This document shows positions 22,843 to 35,735 of a stretch of DNA of 64,000 bases, in pieces. Position 1 is the stretch's first letter. Each line of letters starts with the position of its first letter. Position numbers and translations under genes: made by a program. A model generated the notes under the pieces. That model worked only from the letters and a program-made list of their open reading frames with translations. It was not told the origin of the DNA and searched no databases. The stretch comes from Siphonodentalium dalli (taxonomy: Eukaryota; Mollusca; Scaphopoda; Gadilida; Siphonodentaliidae), in the NCBI GenBank assembly GCA_032622095.1, contig CP136066.1, positions 175,585,164 through 175,649,163 of the forward strand, written 5' to 3'.

Positions 22843-23666
22843 ATGGAGCTAATCCCCGACGCCGCGTTAGCTGCAATGCAAAGAAGTCAGATAGTGGACA
22901 CTGTTAGCTGGAATCTCCAGGATAACAGGGGCTATCTGGTCCTTTGCATTGAATTCCTGACAGAGGATGCTGGTATCCAGAGGTCTTCTGCCCGGGACAG
23001 GAACGCCGAAACCCGCCGTACAGTGAAGAAGGGGCCTCCAGAAAAGAAGACGCCATCAAGAAGAAGAAGGGACGCCGCCAGGCGGGCGAAATGGAAGAAG
23101 AAGATGGGGGTGACTGTTGATCTGCCGGTCACCCCTCCCCGTGTGGTTCAGCCGACGTCCAGTGTCACAGCCGGTAGGTCGGAGTTGTCCGAGAGACAAC
23201 CAGACGACCCGACCTGCATGGAGACAGACGACATCGTACCAGCTAGCAGGGACTCCGTTGATCTGCCGGAGGTCCCTGCTGTCGTCATCGAGGCGAGCGG
23301 AGACAGGGACGTGGACACCACCCCATATGTTCCTGCCGCCAGCTTCGATGTGGAGTTGGACAGTTTACCACTACACCTCGGACACCGGAATTCCATCTCA
23401 TCCCGGTGTCCCCCATATCCACTAGCATCAACAACAACAGCTGTGGTTCCAACTCTTCAGTGAGGGCCGAAGACGTTCAGGAAGCTCTGGAGACGATGGC
23501 AGCAGCAAACAAAGTAGCAGAAGAAATGGCAAAGTTAAAAGAAATGATACTAGCCAGGACCATCGCATCCGATTCCGACTCTGAAACAACAACAACAACA
23601 ACAGCAGCAGCTACAACAACAGAACATCGAAACAAAAAGAAGGCCAAGAAAACTAAAAAAAAATAG
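22843..23666 (+). pseudogene. ORF-A copy 2, longest open frame 206 codons
   Basis: It starts at ATG 22,843. Residues about 55-90 are strongly basic (KKGPPEKKTPSRRRRDAARRAKWKKK), followed by an acidic and Pro/Thr-rich region; the frame stops after PTLQ at 23,461-23,463. A second frame, open from about 23,406, encodes MAAANKVAEEMAKLKEMILA (coiled-coil-like), a DSDSE patch, short poly-Thr and a KKKAKKTKKK tail. This copy has a 5-bp insertion (CTACA) at about 23,371 and five C's at about 23,409, where copies 1 and 3 have four. The two changes together restore the upstream frame. No cysteine or catalytic motif, signal peptide or membrane segment. Possibly a nucleic-acid-binding element protein; that is inference. 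Confidence 0.5.
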
Positions 23667-23669
23667 ATC

Positions 23670-24923
23670 ATTTCCATTTCACCTTCACCACTTCATGTTT
23701 ATGTAATACCATATCATGTTAGTATTAAAATTCAACAGTGGGTTGAAGGGAAGGGGTGCCGCCCCTTCCAAATCTTCCCGGGTCAAATCCCAAACCCCAT
23801 ATCAACAATCAACAACGTATATATAGAAACTAGATATTAAAATAATGATTGGCGTCGATATGAAGCAAGTTCAATCAATAAACAGTTCAATGTCAAATAA
23901 TATAGTTTCTTTCATCATCTTTGAAATTCAGACTGTTTCAACTATAAAGAGTTGCCTGGGGAGACATACATTTGATTTGATGGCATTAATATTTTTTTTC
24001 TAACAAAATAATTTTGTGTTTTGCAAATTACACAGGTACCCACCTAACACATACGCGGACGTTATCATTGATTTTAATTAATAAATTCGCCACTCAGTAA
24101 TATCAGTATACATCGGAATGGTTTAGTATTCGCTTTGAGGGATGATCAGGAAAGTGAAGCAGACAATAGACAGCATACATGATAATACAAGTACAGAAGG
24201 GTTCGTATTGGTTGCTGAGAAATGTCCAGATAACATGGTGAATATATTATCTGAACTACTTGTCAATGTGGTAAAGAAATTGTTAAAAAACTATATAAAT
24301 ACAGGCACGATATTTACAATTAGTCTGTGCAATTTGAGAAAGAACTTTACATAGAACAATGGCCCAAGTTAGCTCAACATTTCATCAACCGAAAATCAAA
24401 ACCTTATCAAAATTACACTGCATACCTATACTTCATTTGTGACCATTGTTATTGGAAACAGTATTTTGAGGGCTTATATATAAGGAAAAGCTCTATGAAT
24501 ATGCAACATTCTAATTGACTAAACTATCACACCACACTGTGTGACTTTATTGGACCATAATGTCGGATGGGAAACTTTTCCATGTTTCGTTACTTCATAC
24601 ACCAAAAGTACACCTCCAACAAACAAGAGCATTGGTTCCATTTATTTAATATGACAAATACGCTGATGTGGTAGTCAAATTTAATGGTAGTATGACATGT
24701 CTAAAACAATACACAAAACTAGTGTTTTCTGAAAGAAATACAGAAGAACAATATGTATCACAACTCCTCGTTTCGCCAACTCAAAAACTTAAAAGCGTTC
24801 CCAATTCAATTCAATTGTTTATTCTGATCGTCAAATTAAGACATTACAGATATATATGGATATAATATACAATATATTTCAGTACAGGTATACATGTATA
24901 TATTATATATGGCATAATAATAG
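23670..24923. other. 3' flank of ORF-A copy 2: no gene seen
   Basis: It holds the GGAAGGGG/CCCCTTCC stem-loop at about 23,749 and AT-rich sequence. The short open frames at 24,142-24,865 are not conserved intact among the three copies. Confidence 0.5.
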
Positions 24924-24984
24924 AATATAGAAATGTTGGACGGTATTCGGTTGTTTCAATATGTCAGGCGGGTGGTAATAAGCC

Positions 24985-25602
24985 TCAGGCGGACCTGAAT
25001 ATTTCTAGGATCTTCTTAATAAAAACTGATAGATATTTAACTGTCTTTTGATTTCGGGAGTTGAAAAGAGCGGCTAGTTTGTGAGTGTTAGGTCTCTGGT
25101 GGTAGTAGGGTTTCAGGTATTTTATTCTAAGTTCATTAAGTTCCCTACATTTCATTACCATGTGATATTCGTCGCCGATTTCAAGATTACATAGTGTGCA
25201 AATTCTGTCTGAGTAATCCGTATTTGTCCAAGTACCATGTTCTATAGGGAGTTTGTGGTTTCTTGTCCGGAAGGCCATAATATAGTTAACTGATTTTTTA
25301 TCATCTAGGGTTAGATAATTCTCTGTTTCAAAGTTTGGCTTTATAATCCGGTAAAATGCGTACTTGCTTGATTTAGATATTGTGGTCCACCATTCTTGTA
25401 TGTATACGTCGCGTAGTTTGACAGAAATTGTGCGGTTAAAGCTTTTTATGCTTAGAACTTGTTGGTTGGTCCAGACAATACTCATACCGAGGCAATTAAG
25501 GGTATCTCGAATACCAATAATCAATGAATTATTAAAAACATTTTCACAATATAAACAATACATAACATAATACAACATAAGAGGTAATCTATTAGTCGGC
25601 AT
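24985..25602 (-). pseudogene. LINE reverse-transcriptase C-terminal fragment (U2 copy)
   Basis: A 205-codon frame nearly identical to 15,166-15,783. The differences are S/R in the (S/R)DVYIQEWW stretch, L/W before TNTDY, and Y/H in the PYYxQRP stretch. It keeps the CTLC-x8-H-x4-C knuckle and the KYLKPYY motif. It has no RT palm or endonuclease, so it is a dead 3' remnant duplicated with the unit, not an independent insertion. Confidence 0.8.
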
Positions 25603-27483
25603 TGAGATTCCCGGAAATAGAGGATTCGAGTTTTTTTAGTGAATCAATTACGTCTTGGCGCACTGCTGAAAAAGTAATAAAAGAACGGCGTGTAATAACA
25701 GGGTCACACTTCAAGGGCTGAATACCGATATTTACATGTATAAGTATATTTGCATTTTCATATACGCTCGAGGCTAGCACCACAGTCATTAAGTAATCTT
25801 CGGTATTGACAAATACATGTATTCCATTTAGACCTGCATTATTATTCAACACTTTATAAATATAGATATATACATCGTTGGCGCGGGACCTTATTAATGT
25901 CAGTATATGTCCAATGTCAGAAGATTATGAGTAAAGCTATTACATGTATCTAGACAACATGTGACCAATATATTTACGCTTGTTGACGATGAGATAATTC
26001 ACTATCTGATTGTGACGCGGCCACCTGTTGTTTGTGTAATACATTAAGTGATGGACGTTTGGAATATAGGATGAAGTTATCTCCACAATTCCAATTTAGT
26101 TTACACCAGATCGTACATATAACATACGGAGAATTAGATTACATCGGGGGTCAATACTATGAAACTTTTTCTTTGTAAGAATCTACAATTGTTTGTAAGA
26201 AATAACAATTTATCATTCCGCCAATACTATGAACCAACGATTACAAACATAAATCACAAATAGTACGTGTTCTTTGTATTTACAAATATCTCCAATCACA
26301 AAGAATGTTCGAGTACTATGAAACATAATTTTTCAGTTTTCGCACCCTTAACACGGATAATATATATATCTATGATACGCAGGGACGTGGCGACAAGGGG
26401 TCGATTCACCCCATCGGGAAAATATTTTGTCAGCTGGAAATTTCAAGTACAACCCACAGGGACGTCGCGACAAGGGGGTTGGGTTATGTTTCTCGCTCCA
26501 AACATTTTATCAACACGTTCAACAGCTGGAAATTTGATACCCGAAACAACATGAATTGGAAATTTTACAACAATAGGTTGAACTTGTTCTGTTATTTTGT
26601 TTTCTCCAACAATTTATTAGGGGGTATGTTTTGTTTTAGACCAACATTTGCATATTTACCTCCTTTGGTCAAAAGTTTGGATTGAAATGGCCTATATTTA
26701 GAAATTGTCAAACCTTATGGGGTGTCAGCTTGGATGTGATGTAGCAGTATGTGTTCTTTGTAACTACTGAAATTACCCAATTTATTGAAAGTTACAACGT
26801 TAAGAACTTGTCTAGAATGTCTATATAGGGTGTCAAACATAAATTGTCGATTTTCACATCCTTAAACCAGAGCATATAACCATCTGATTCGCAGGGATGT
26901 AGCCCCCTTATGAAAATGTGTTATCAATGGAAATCTCATAAACAGGGACATGGCGATAGTGGTCTTGGGAACACGATGCCTGGCACATTACAGCTGTTCA
27001 GAATAGGATGGGGCGAGTAGCCGCCAAATCGTATGAGTCACAACATCTCTGACAAAAGTTAGTGATTAATACAAATAGTGAGTGATACTTGCGGATTATA
27101 GCCAACATTAGCATGTAACATGTACTTACCATAATCAATGATATATCCAAGAATGGATAAAAATGACGCGTGTTCCCAATGTGAGTATGATTTTTCGCTC
27201 AAGAATGCATTGCGGATTATCCTTTGAGTTTCAATCGTCGACGCGAATGCATTTGGTCACGGTAAAGGACGCGAATACGAAGATGCAAGCACAGTTTTCA
27301 TAAATGACTAGAGCATAAATGCAGTGACGTGGCAAGATGCTCTCTTTTTTTTCGAAACGTCGATATCCAACTGTATCCCCACCCCTCAATTATAAACAAT
27401 TATAAAATTGTTTACCCCGGTTGGCTTCTGATTTTCAAGCTGTAACAGTAAGTTGTGCACCCCCGCCCCTTGGATTGGACATA

Positions 27484-27744
27484 TTGACTAAATATGACTA
27501 ACTTAGTGTTAGTCACAAACGTTTTGAGTAACTTTGGTCAATTATTGGAATTATTTGCACATAATTCAGCAACTTTAATTTACGCCTTCCAATTGACTAA
27601 GAAAAGTCCCCATTTCTTAGTCGTTATGACTAACATCACCCTAATAATTTTGATTAATGTTATGCCTCAGTCATGTTGGCTGAACTAAGTCAGTCATCCT
27701 GAGGAAAAACGTTTGACTAACATATGTTAGTCATATTGACTAAG
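27484..27744. mobile_element. Foldback MITE nested in the 2.96-kb element
   Basis: The left end TTGACTAAATATGACTAAC and the right end GTTAGTCATATTGACTAAGT are inverted, with further GTTAGTCA motifs and AAACGTTT on both arms. About 260 bp, no coding capacity. Confidence 0.65.
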
Positions 27745-27959
27745 TTTTGTTATCAGCGTAGAAAAATTAAAATACTTTCCTCTTGATATACGATTCCATC
27801 GTTATGTGGAATTTATAGGCATTTTTTTGTTCAAAGGGTGCATATGGAAATTTAGGATGGACACCCCGTCGCCAAACTGAGCCCATATAGCCACGTCCCT
27901 ATCTAGATATATTATAAGATATCGGAGCAGTTTGAAATTATAAAATGACACTCCTATTG

Positions 27960-28255
27960 GTTTGGTTTGGTTTATTAGGGTTTATCGATGTTCTAGCCGC
28001 TATGCCACACACGACGTTGTCAATTTTACGGGTGGAGGAAAGACCACGCAGAGGCTCGATTTCACCGAGAAATCGTCCCACTGCGTGTAGAAACCACCGA
28101 CCCCCGGAAAGCAACTGACAAACTTGCCCAGATACACGATTCCGGTCACCCTCCATATGACGGGGTTAGAGCCAGCTTCGTCGGCACTGGACGGCATGTA
28201 ACGGTGTAGTGCACCCGTCATTCTACCGACTGGCACTCTACCGCACCACTCCTAT
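27960..28255 (-). mobile_element. tRNA-derived SINE, minus strand, nested
   Basis: Read on the minus strand: GTGCGGTAGAGTGCCAGTCGGTAGAATG (two head-like segments), then GACGAAGCTGGCTCTAACCC, GTGGTTTCTACACGCAGTGG, GCGTGGTCTTTCCTCCACCC, and a tail of AAACC repeats at 27,960-27,975. The body matches the SINEs at 19,741 and 31,993 but is divergent, so it is an independent insertion of the same family. Confidence 0.75.
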
Positions 28256-29589
28256 AACCGAGACCATTAGCACGTCCCTGCTTCGATACACCCCTCCCGA
28301 TAAAATGGAGCCACGTTACTGCCTCGATGTGTTATGATAAGAGTAGCGGATCAGTTTGAAATAATAGGATGGTCAGAATATATATAATGCTATACCATCA
28401 AAATAATATTTTATTTTCAAACTGAATGGTTGTAAATTTGTAATTTGTAAAAACAATGATACCAAAATGTTTGTAGTACTCGGTATTACACTGACTTGTA
28501 CTTACATACACACACTACAAACGAACCGTTTAATTGTTAACTTGCGCAGACAAGTGGTCATCAACTTAGCAATCCGTGAACCGATTGGATAGCTCTGATA
28601 AGCGTTCACCTCTCAACTTATGATTGGTTATTTCTTTTGTAACTTTGGCCCGCCGTGATTCAATATATTGTTAATCACTCACAGGCAAAGGGTTGTCCGT
28701 AAGTAATCTACAATAATCAACAGTAGATCTTTGTGAAATTTTGTTAGCTCATCGTTTCATAGTACCGGCGTTCTCACTAATCACAATATGATAGCACGCA
28801 TTGTAACTTCCCCATATAAATTGTTGTCAGTTATTTTAGCTCTATATACATGTCCGTCTAATTTGAACTGGTATTCAGATAACACTGATAACATGTGCAT
28901 GGGAGCAGAGTGGGGAGTTAGTTTTTTCTAAGTTTTACAGCTGCCTTTTAGGGGTTTCACCTCTCGCCCAGTCTAAGGTATTACAATAATACGGCTAAAT
29001 TTTCCCTGTACTATGAAACCACTGTGATAGTTAACACAAATTTGTAATTACAAATTAATAAATACAATTTGTATTTACAGGTATAAAATTGTTCATAGTA
29101 TTGACCCCAGATCGTAAGTATAATATACGGAAAATTAGCTAACACTCTGCTTCCAGTTGGCCTTTGATGATTTCTGATTTTCTGATTTCTGGCAGGCCTC
29201 CATGTCGGAAATCATCAACGGCCAACTGGAAGCTGATTATTAATAAACGGAGAATTGTATTATATCGATAATATTTAGAGTTTCGGTTGCATTTTATCAC
29301 CCCTGATCAAGTTGTCCTGCTAACTTGCTATGACGTTGGTATGGCAAAGCGGAGCTGTTCAGAAAAAACACCATTTATTTTATATAAAGTTGTTATTATC
29401 ACGATGTTTGGCTGATCTGTACAAATTAGAGAAACCATTCAAAACATGCATCACGTGTATTATGAAATATATTTAAAATTAAATAATAGCTGTGTTAGTT
29501 GTCGCAAACCGGCCATAGTTAAGATGTAATTCCCTGTCGTTTTATACAGACACCAGCGCCACCATTATTAAAATATTTAAAACTATATT

Positions 29590-29775
29590 ATGTCTTCAAT
29601 GTTTCCCATAGACACTGGCTTTTGCTCAAATGGCTCGGATAGCCAAGCACCGCAAAATGACTACTTGACCGAAGGGTATTTATTTAACCAGCAGAAGGAA
29701 ATATCAAGATTATTCAAAAGTTGCTATGGTTGCCAACCGAGGGTCATCTCGTCGATTTTTGGTCCAAAAGAGTAA
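29590..29775 (+). other. Short conserved open frame (U2 copy)
   Basis: Identical to 17,390-17,575 over 61 codons. The same reservation applies: identity reflects the young duplication, and the older U3 copy is broken. Probably not a gene. Confidence 0.15.
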
Positions 29776-31992
29776 CTCTGTCAGAAAAGGACTTCAAATT
29801 GGTTGATATTTGTTATTGATCTATCGATCTTACAAGTAAATTAATTGGATGTTATTGGTTGAGCTAGACAATTTGCCGATGTTACTTGTCTCATGAACAC
29901 TAAGGCCCGTTCCAAACGACGGATTTTTGTCGACTCGAATCTAATTGTATTAAATCCGTCGGTGATGCGACTGCGGTCAATTTTGTTTCAGACGGACGCA
30001 TCTACGTCGCGTCGAATCTAATACATTGGTCAATTTATTTAAAAGTGGATTCCATGTTACCGTCACAAAATGGTCACTCGTATTTATAGAGGCCTATATA
30101 TACCGGTATGTTATACATATATATATACTAAAATAAAGGATAAATTATGTATATATATGCGCGATTGCGGCGCGAATATTTGTGCACATGTATATGAGGA
30201 TGTATATAGTACATATAGTTATATAATATACTATAATAGGCGCTATAAATAAAAAACTTTTTGGGCCCTATATGTGCAATTTTTCCCCAGACCCCCCCCC
30301 TGTATAACCCACATATATTATATGATGTTACATTTGAATATTTTGTAATCGATACTACATATCTTCTGTACCACCTATACCTACCATTGTACATGTATAT
30401 TGTTTGTATATACTTCATATCCAATAATGGAGGAATAAAATCATATGTCTGTCTGTCTGACGGTAACGTTAGAAGTTTTTAATCTAAACCTCCACATTGA
30501 AGCGCGCGTGGAACACGATTTCTCACATATACGAAGCACCAACTCTGTGCATTGTGTATCCAGATCTGTGTTGGGCTATCGCGCACGGCGACATTGGGTT
30601 TTGGGCTGTGATGCCCCCCGCTCCCATAACTATATATGGTCAGAATTTTCAAGTTGAAAATAATAGGTTTTATTTATTTAACCAGCAGTTAGTGCGAACT
30701 TTGTTGTTTTGGACAAAATGTGGCATGTTTTCTTACTTTCGGTCAATATTTATACTGACAGGGCCGTCAATGAGGGTGTGTTTTGACGTTCTAAGTTGGA
30801 CACCCCCAAACGGAAACCCTCTAGTCGCGTCCCAGCTTAGAAGATGAAATTGTAGTTACTCACAGATGGAACGAGTAACCCATATTACGGTATATATCAA
30901 TATTTCAATTGGCGCCAAGTCGATGAAATTAATGGCCAACTTATCATATATTAAAGTTGCCCTGCCAATTTGACAGCATAAAAAGACAATTTCTACTTCT
31001 TCAACATCAGATAAAAGGCCGCCTAACCACACGTCTCTCGAATACGGTGGCTTTATTTGTCCAGTGACTTTTTAGAAATGAAAAATTTGATTCTGGGAAA
31101 AACCATTGAATCAAGCTTTGTTTCTAACTGTCTATGTTGATAACACGCATAGTTTTATTATATTAGACATCAGAATAATCAGTAAATTCTAAGTCGAGAA
31201 GGGCCACAACTCCGCTAATAATATCAAACTTGACCTTTATTGTCATGTGAGACATCCATATACCAAATTTGCAAACAATCAGATAACTAAAACTAATGTT
31301 ATCATCCGGGAAATCATTCGGAAACCATATGGGGCGGATGTACACATGGACGGGCGGACACCGGTGATTTATATAGTCCACCGAAAAGTGACAAAACTAT
31401 CGACTTTCAAATGAGAAACATTCGTTTTGAACTTTTGTCAGCTTAGCAAAAATTCCAATAATCGCCTCGTGTAAAAAGCAACCATTTTTCCGTCGTCCAA
31501 AAGAGGTAGGTAATAAAGAGCGTTTTGAATTATGATTTTGTTTATATTAAATATGTTCCAACGTTAAACTGACGGATGCTTTTGTAGATTTTCGCGACGC
31601 TTGGGTCATACAAATGATGATGATTGCAAGTTGGTGTTTTCTACATTATAGCCTGGTGAGCAGAAAATAAACTTTGGAAAGTTTGACCAATTTGGTGTCA
31701 AATAGGACCGTAGATCTTTAAACTTTTCTTAACAGATTTCTTAATATATAATGTAACAGATTATCGTATGGGATGGTACGTATATCAATATATAATGTAA
31801 CAGATTCTCGTATGGGTTGGCACCTATATCAATAATTATGTTTGGCTATATTGTGAGCTGTATGTGACTATAAATAGATGCTGGCTGTAAAAGCCGTTCG
31901 CAACAGACTGTGCAACATTACACATTACTCGCTGTCATTACTCTGAAACATTACTGGCTGTGTAATGTCGCACAGCATCTTGAGACCAAGGT

Positions 31993-32835
31993 GGTCCACT
32001 CGGTAGAGTGCTCAGTGCATTACGCCGTCATATATAGGCTGTCGAGTCGGTAGAGTGCTCAGTGCTTACGCCGTCATACATAGGATGTCCAGTCGGTAGA
32101 GCGCTCAGTGCATTACGCCGTCATATACAGGCTGTCCAGTCGGTAGAGCGCTCAGTGCATTACGCCGTCATATATAGGATGTCCAGTCGGTAGAGCGATC
32201 AGGGCATTACGCCGTCATATATAGGCCGTCTAGTCGGTAGAGCGCTCAGCGCATTACGCCGTCATATATAGGCCGTCCAGTCGGTAGAGCGCTCAGTGCA
32301 TTACGCCGTCATATATAGACCGTCCAGTCGGTAGAGCGCTCAGTGCATTACGCCGTCATATATAGGCTGTCCAGTCGGTAGAGCGATCAGTGCATTACGC
32401 CGTCATATATAGGCCGTCCAGTCGGTAGAGCGCTCAGTGCATTACGCCGTCATATATAGGCCGTCCAGTCGGTAGAGCACTCAGTGCATTACGCCGTCAC
32501 ATATAGGCCGTCCAGTCGGTAGAGCGCTCAGTGCATTACGCCGTCATATATAGGCCGTCCAGTCGGTAGAGCGCTCAGTGCATTAGGCCGTTCAGCGTTG
32601 ACGAAGCTGGTACTAACCCCGACAAGCGCGGATTCCTGATCCACGCTAAGGGAGTGTAATCAGATTCCTGTATCTGGGTAAGTTTGTCATTTGCTTTCCG
32701 AGAGTCAGTGGTTTCTACTCGCGGTGAATGCCCATATTCGTGGTCTTTCCTGCACCCGTAAAACTGACTATATACGTCGTGATATGGCATACCGACTGTA
32801 ACGAAGATACCCCCCCCCCCCGCAAACAACCAACC
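31993..32835 (+). mobile_element. SINE with 13-copy 47-bp head array (U2)
   Basis: CGGTAGAG occurs at 32,001, 32,048, 32,094, 32,141, 32,188, 32,235, 32,282, 32,329, 32,376, 32,423, 32,470, 32,517 and 32,564. The spacing is 47 bp except one 46-bp step caused by a lost base. Each monomer carries the A-box-like GTCGGTAGAGCGCTCAGTGC followed by ATTACGCCGTCATATATAGG. The SINE body follows from 32,590 and ends in CGAAGATAC plus a C-run. In the U1 ortholog the array has only four monomers. Confidence 0.85.
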
Positions 32836-32904
32836 AATAAACGTAGTGAGTTTGTTAGTCGTCAGTGATAAACGAAACGTGTCATAATAAAGTCGGCATT
32901 AAAA

Positions 32905-33414
32905 ATTTACATACAAAGTGTGATTATCACTAAATACTGCATTCTGATTGGTCGGCGCCCACGTGGCTAGTTGCAATTATTTCTCGGTGAACGCGCAACA
33001 GCTCATAACTGCAGCCTCATAATTACATCGACGCGTCATAGGTTTTGGAAAGTCGAACGCGTAATGTTTTGGGCGCATTTGGACTCGCGCAGGAATGACT
33101 TAATACATCATCGGGTTTCAATATAAAGAGAAATTGTTCCTGTTAACTTTTGCCAAGGGTGCTATGGGATATTTTGGGCTGGTTTTGTCACGATACACTT
33201 TTCGATTTAAATACATTTACAAAAGTGGCTTTTTCGCTAAATGTTTATAAATATAAGGATTAACTGTCATGTGGACTGTTTTTATGGAGATGTAACCGTG
33301 AGGTAAGTGGTCATAACTTGTATGTAAAACCCTTCGGGTTTTACACAAGTTATGACCACTTACCTCACGGTTACATCTCCATAAAACAGTCCACATGCCA
33401 GCTTATCCTTATAT
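32905..33414 (+). mobile_element. Foldback-tailed element of about 510 bp (U2 insertion)
   Basis: Absent from the same place in U1 (CATTAAATAAGGCTG at about 20,240). It starts ATTTACATACAAAGTGTGAT, contains GATTGGTCGGCGCCCACGTG, and ends in a 160-bp near-perfect palindrome at 33,253-33,412. That palindrome's arms of about 75 bp (ATAAGGATTAACTGTCATGT … TACCTCACGGTTACATCTCC) meet at a CCCTTCGGG loop. A full inverted relative is at 42,206-42,722. No ORF. Confidence 0.85.
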
Positions 33415-35735
33415 AAGGCTGTGTCTCGTGTGTACACTTCACACTCGGTGTTATGTGGAGTTTATCAACATACTCTTAATGTAGTTGTTCCACCATTGAC
33501 GATCTCACACCAAACGGTGGAGAAAAGTATCGTTTTATATTGCTGGACGGGCAAGCTTTTATATCTAAACCTCCCCATTGAAGCTGGACGTGGGACACGG
33601 TTACTCACAAACGAATCATACAATAACGGTTTATGAAGGTCATGTCGTCAGATTTCTTTTAAAATCGATTATCGACAATTTGGGAGATAAATATTACCTA
33701 TATTTTATCAAGTTAATCGATAATTATATCTAAATAAATCTCAAATAATGATAGCAGTAAATTTCCTTTTTGCACAGATTTTATTTTACAAGCCGCGATA
33801 AATGTGTGAACTCTAAAACTAAGGTAAATGTTGGGGTAGGTTTAATGGGACGGATGTCCCTCGTTACGGGTTATAATTTAGAAATAACAGTTACCACATT
33901 ATGAAAAATTTCCCCAACAATATAACAATAGTATTGTATAATGCTACAGTATGAATGCGATCATATCCACAAAACACTCCTTGTGTGAGCCGAGCGTTTG
34001 TTTATATACATCACGTACATGATGAGTGATAAGCAACACACTCAACACCGTGGTCATATTTAGGAGAGTGATTCACGGTGGTCCATTCAACATTGAAATT
34101 ATGAGAGGCGAAGATAAGCAAGCGCTATACCGGTATGTTGTAAACAACTTGGTGGCATTTTTTAACCAAAGTTCATTAGTAGAGTCCCCGGTGTTGGGTG
34201 TTCTGCTTATCGAATACTCTTTACGCACTATTTGTTTACATAACATGGTGTTTGTTTACATAACATCGAGTACAAACATGACAATAACATGCAATTTACC
34301 CGATACTTATGATTGGTATAAGAACAAAATTTGTGACTTTTAACAGCAGTACCCACCACCAACGCTTACCGTATATTTAAAGAAACATCCGCAGAGAGAG
34401 AGAGTCGACAAAACGCTTGTAAACTGTTATTATTGGCTTGCAATGTTTTAGTTTTTTTTTAGTTTCTTTTTAAATGGGAAAATCCATTTTTCAGCCTTTT
34501 CACAGATTTTCAGTCCAAAATTTATAAGAAATCTCATAGTATCCGTATTTTTAGAATCATCTTTGTTTATTGTCGTTAATGGTATAACTACAGCAATATG
34601 GTGAATTTTACACGAACAGACTCATCCGATCACCATAAAACGTTTTATGTTCGGGGTGACTTTTAGATGACAGCTATCATTTTTTTCCCCAAATTCGTTT
34701 CAAAACATGACCGTCAGCATCCATCTTTGATTTCAAATTTGAATCCTTCGGCCAACAGTGAGCTGATTGGTGCTCCTTCGATAAAAAAAAAGAGTTAGAA
34801 TTGCGTGTGTGTAACTTTTATTCTAAACCACCGTATTTCATTCTTGATTTCTGGCGAAAACCATCTATGAGCAGAAAAAATAAGCCCAAACAGTCTCAGA
34901 GTCACAACATCTCAGTTGAATAATTGAATGACTTCACTAAACCAGAAATCGAACACAAACTACCAAGGGATTAAAAGAAAATTCTATAATGATGTGCATG
35001 TATATGTTGTAAAATCACAATTGGAATCTGTCCCAATATATACATAAACTAGCATATTTGTTCTGTTGATGGTGTCTTTTTAAAATACTAACTCACAGAA
35101 AAGAGCAGTCATTTGAAAGTACAACATATGTTAAATAAATATTTGTCTTCATTTAGTTCATTCATTGTTTGACATTTACGTTTAACGAGACACGAATCAG
35201 CGGCTCCAGTGTAAATGTTTTGAGTAAAACAGATTTCAGTGTCATTCTATTAATCCTATAGCTTATACTCCTAAAAGAAAAGTTCGTTAATGGTTTGAAA
35301 AGACTTAATTTATGATAACACATATTGTAACTTGCATCCATGAAAAGGGACCCAATCTTCAACCACCACAATGTATAATCTGTTTTGTTCTATGAGTTAT
35401 CAATCGCAGGATATTATGCACAACAACTGGGTTGAAACTACTGTACTTGGCGACGGAGAGGAATAAATAAATCCGATACGTAGGAATAATGCACAATAGA
35501 GTAGAAGTGGAGTGTGCTCTCTAGTTAATCCACGATTAACACAAAACTAAATTGAAATCTCATGATTCGGCATAAATGCAATTCGTTGAACAATCTGGGT
35601 GAAATACCGACCATGAGGTAGTGATTGGTATTCACCGGACCATGTTTGTTAGATTGACCACACATTTAATTGGTTACAGAAACTAATCACTGATTGTAAG
35701 TTTCTCGGGCTGATTGGGTATCATAATATGTTTTT

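Larger units (their letters stand above)
15105..24923. repeat. Unit U1 of the large tandem array (9.8 kb)
   Basis: It begins AATATAGAAATGTTGGACGG and ends …GGCATAATAATAG, where the next unit starts with the same AATATAGAAATG. Order inside: LINE 3' fragment (minus), 636-bp tandem duplication, single-copy middle, SINE with a 47-bp head array, about 2 kb without genes, then leader palindrome and ORF-A. Compared stretches of U1 and U2 differ by about one base in a hundred. U1 lacks a 53-bp segment (29,511-29,563 in U2) that U3 also has, so that is a deletion in U1, with ACC at both ends. Confidence 0.9.
26147..29108. mobile_element. 2.96-kb TIR element inserted in U2
   Basis: GGGGTCAATACTATGAA at 26,147-26,163 and its exact reverse complement at 29,092-29,108 bound the block. 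The uninterrupted target ATTACATC/AGATCG is seen at 16,327, again in the duplicated copy at about 16,962, and at about 38,498 and 38,535. TACTATGAA recurs inside near both ends (26,225, 26,317, 28,755 inverted, 29,010), like subterminal binding sites. No target duplication is visible and one extra G lies at the left joint. No transposase ORF is seen. It is probably a non-autonomous carrier that has itself taken in a MITE and a SINE. Superfamily unassigned. Confidence 0.85.

Noticed and set aside
31993-32590. Regular 47-bp repeats looking like a CRISPR array
   Set aside because: No variable spacers: the whole 47 bp repeats, in a eukaryotic context, and it matches the head of the adjoining SINE.
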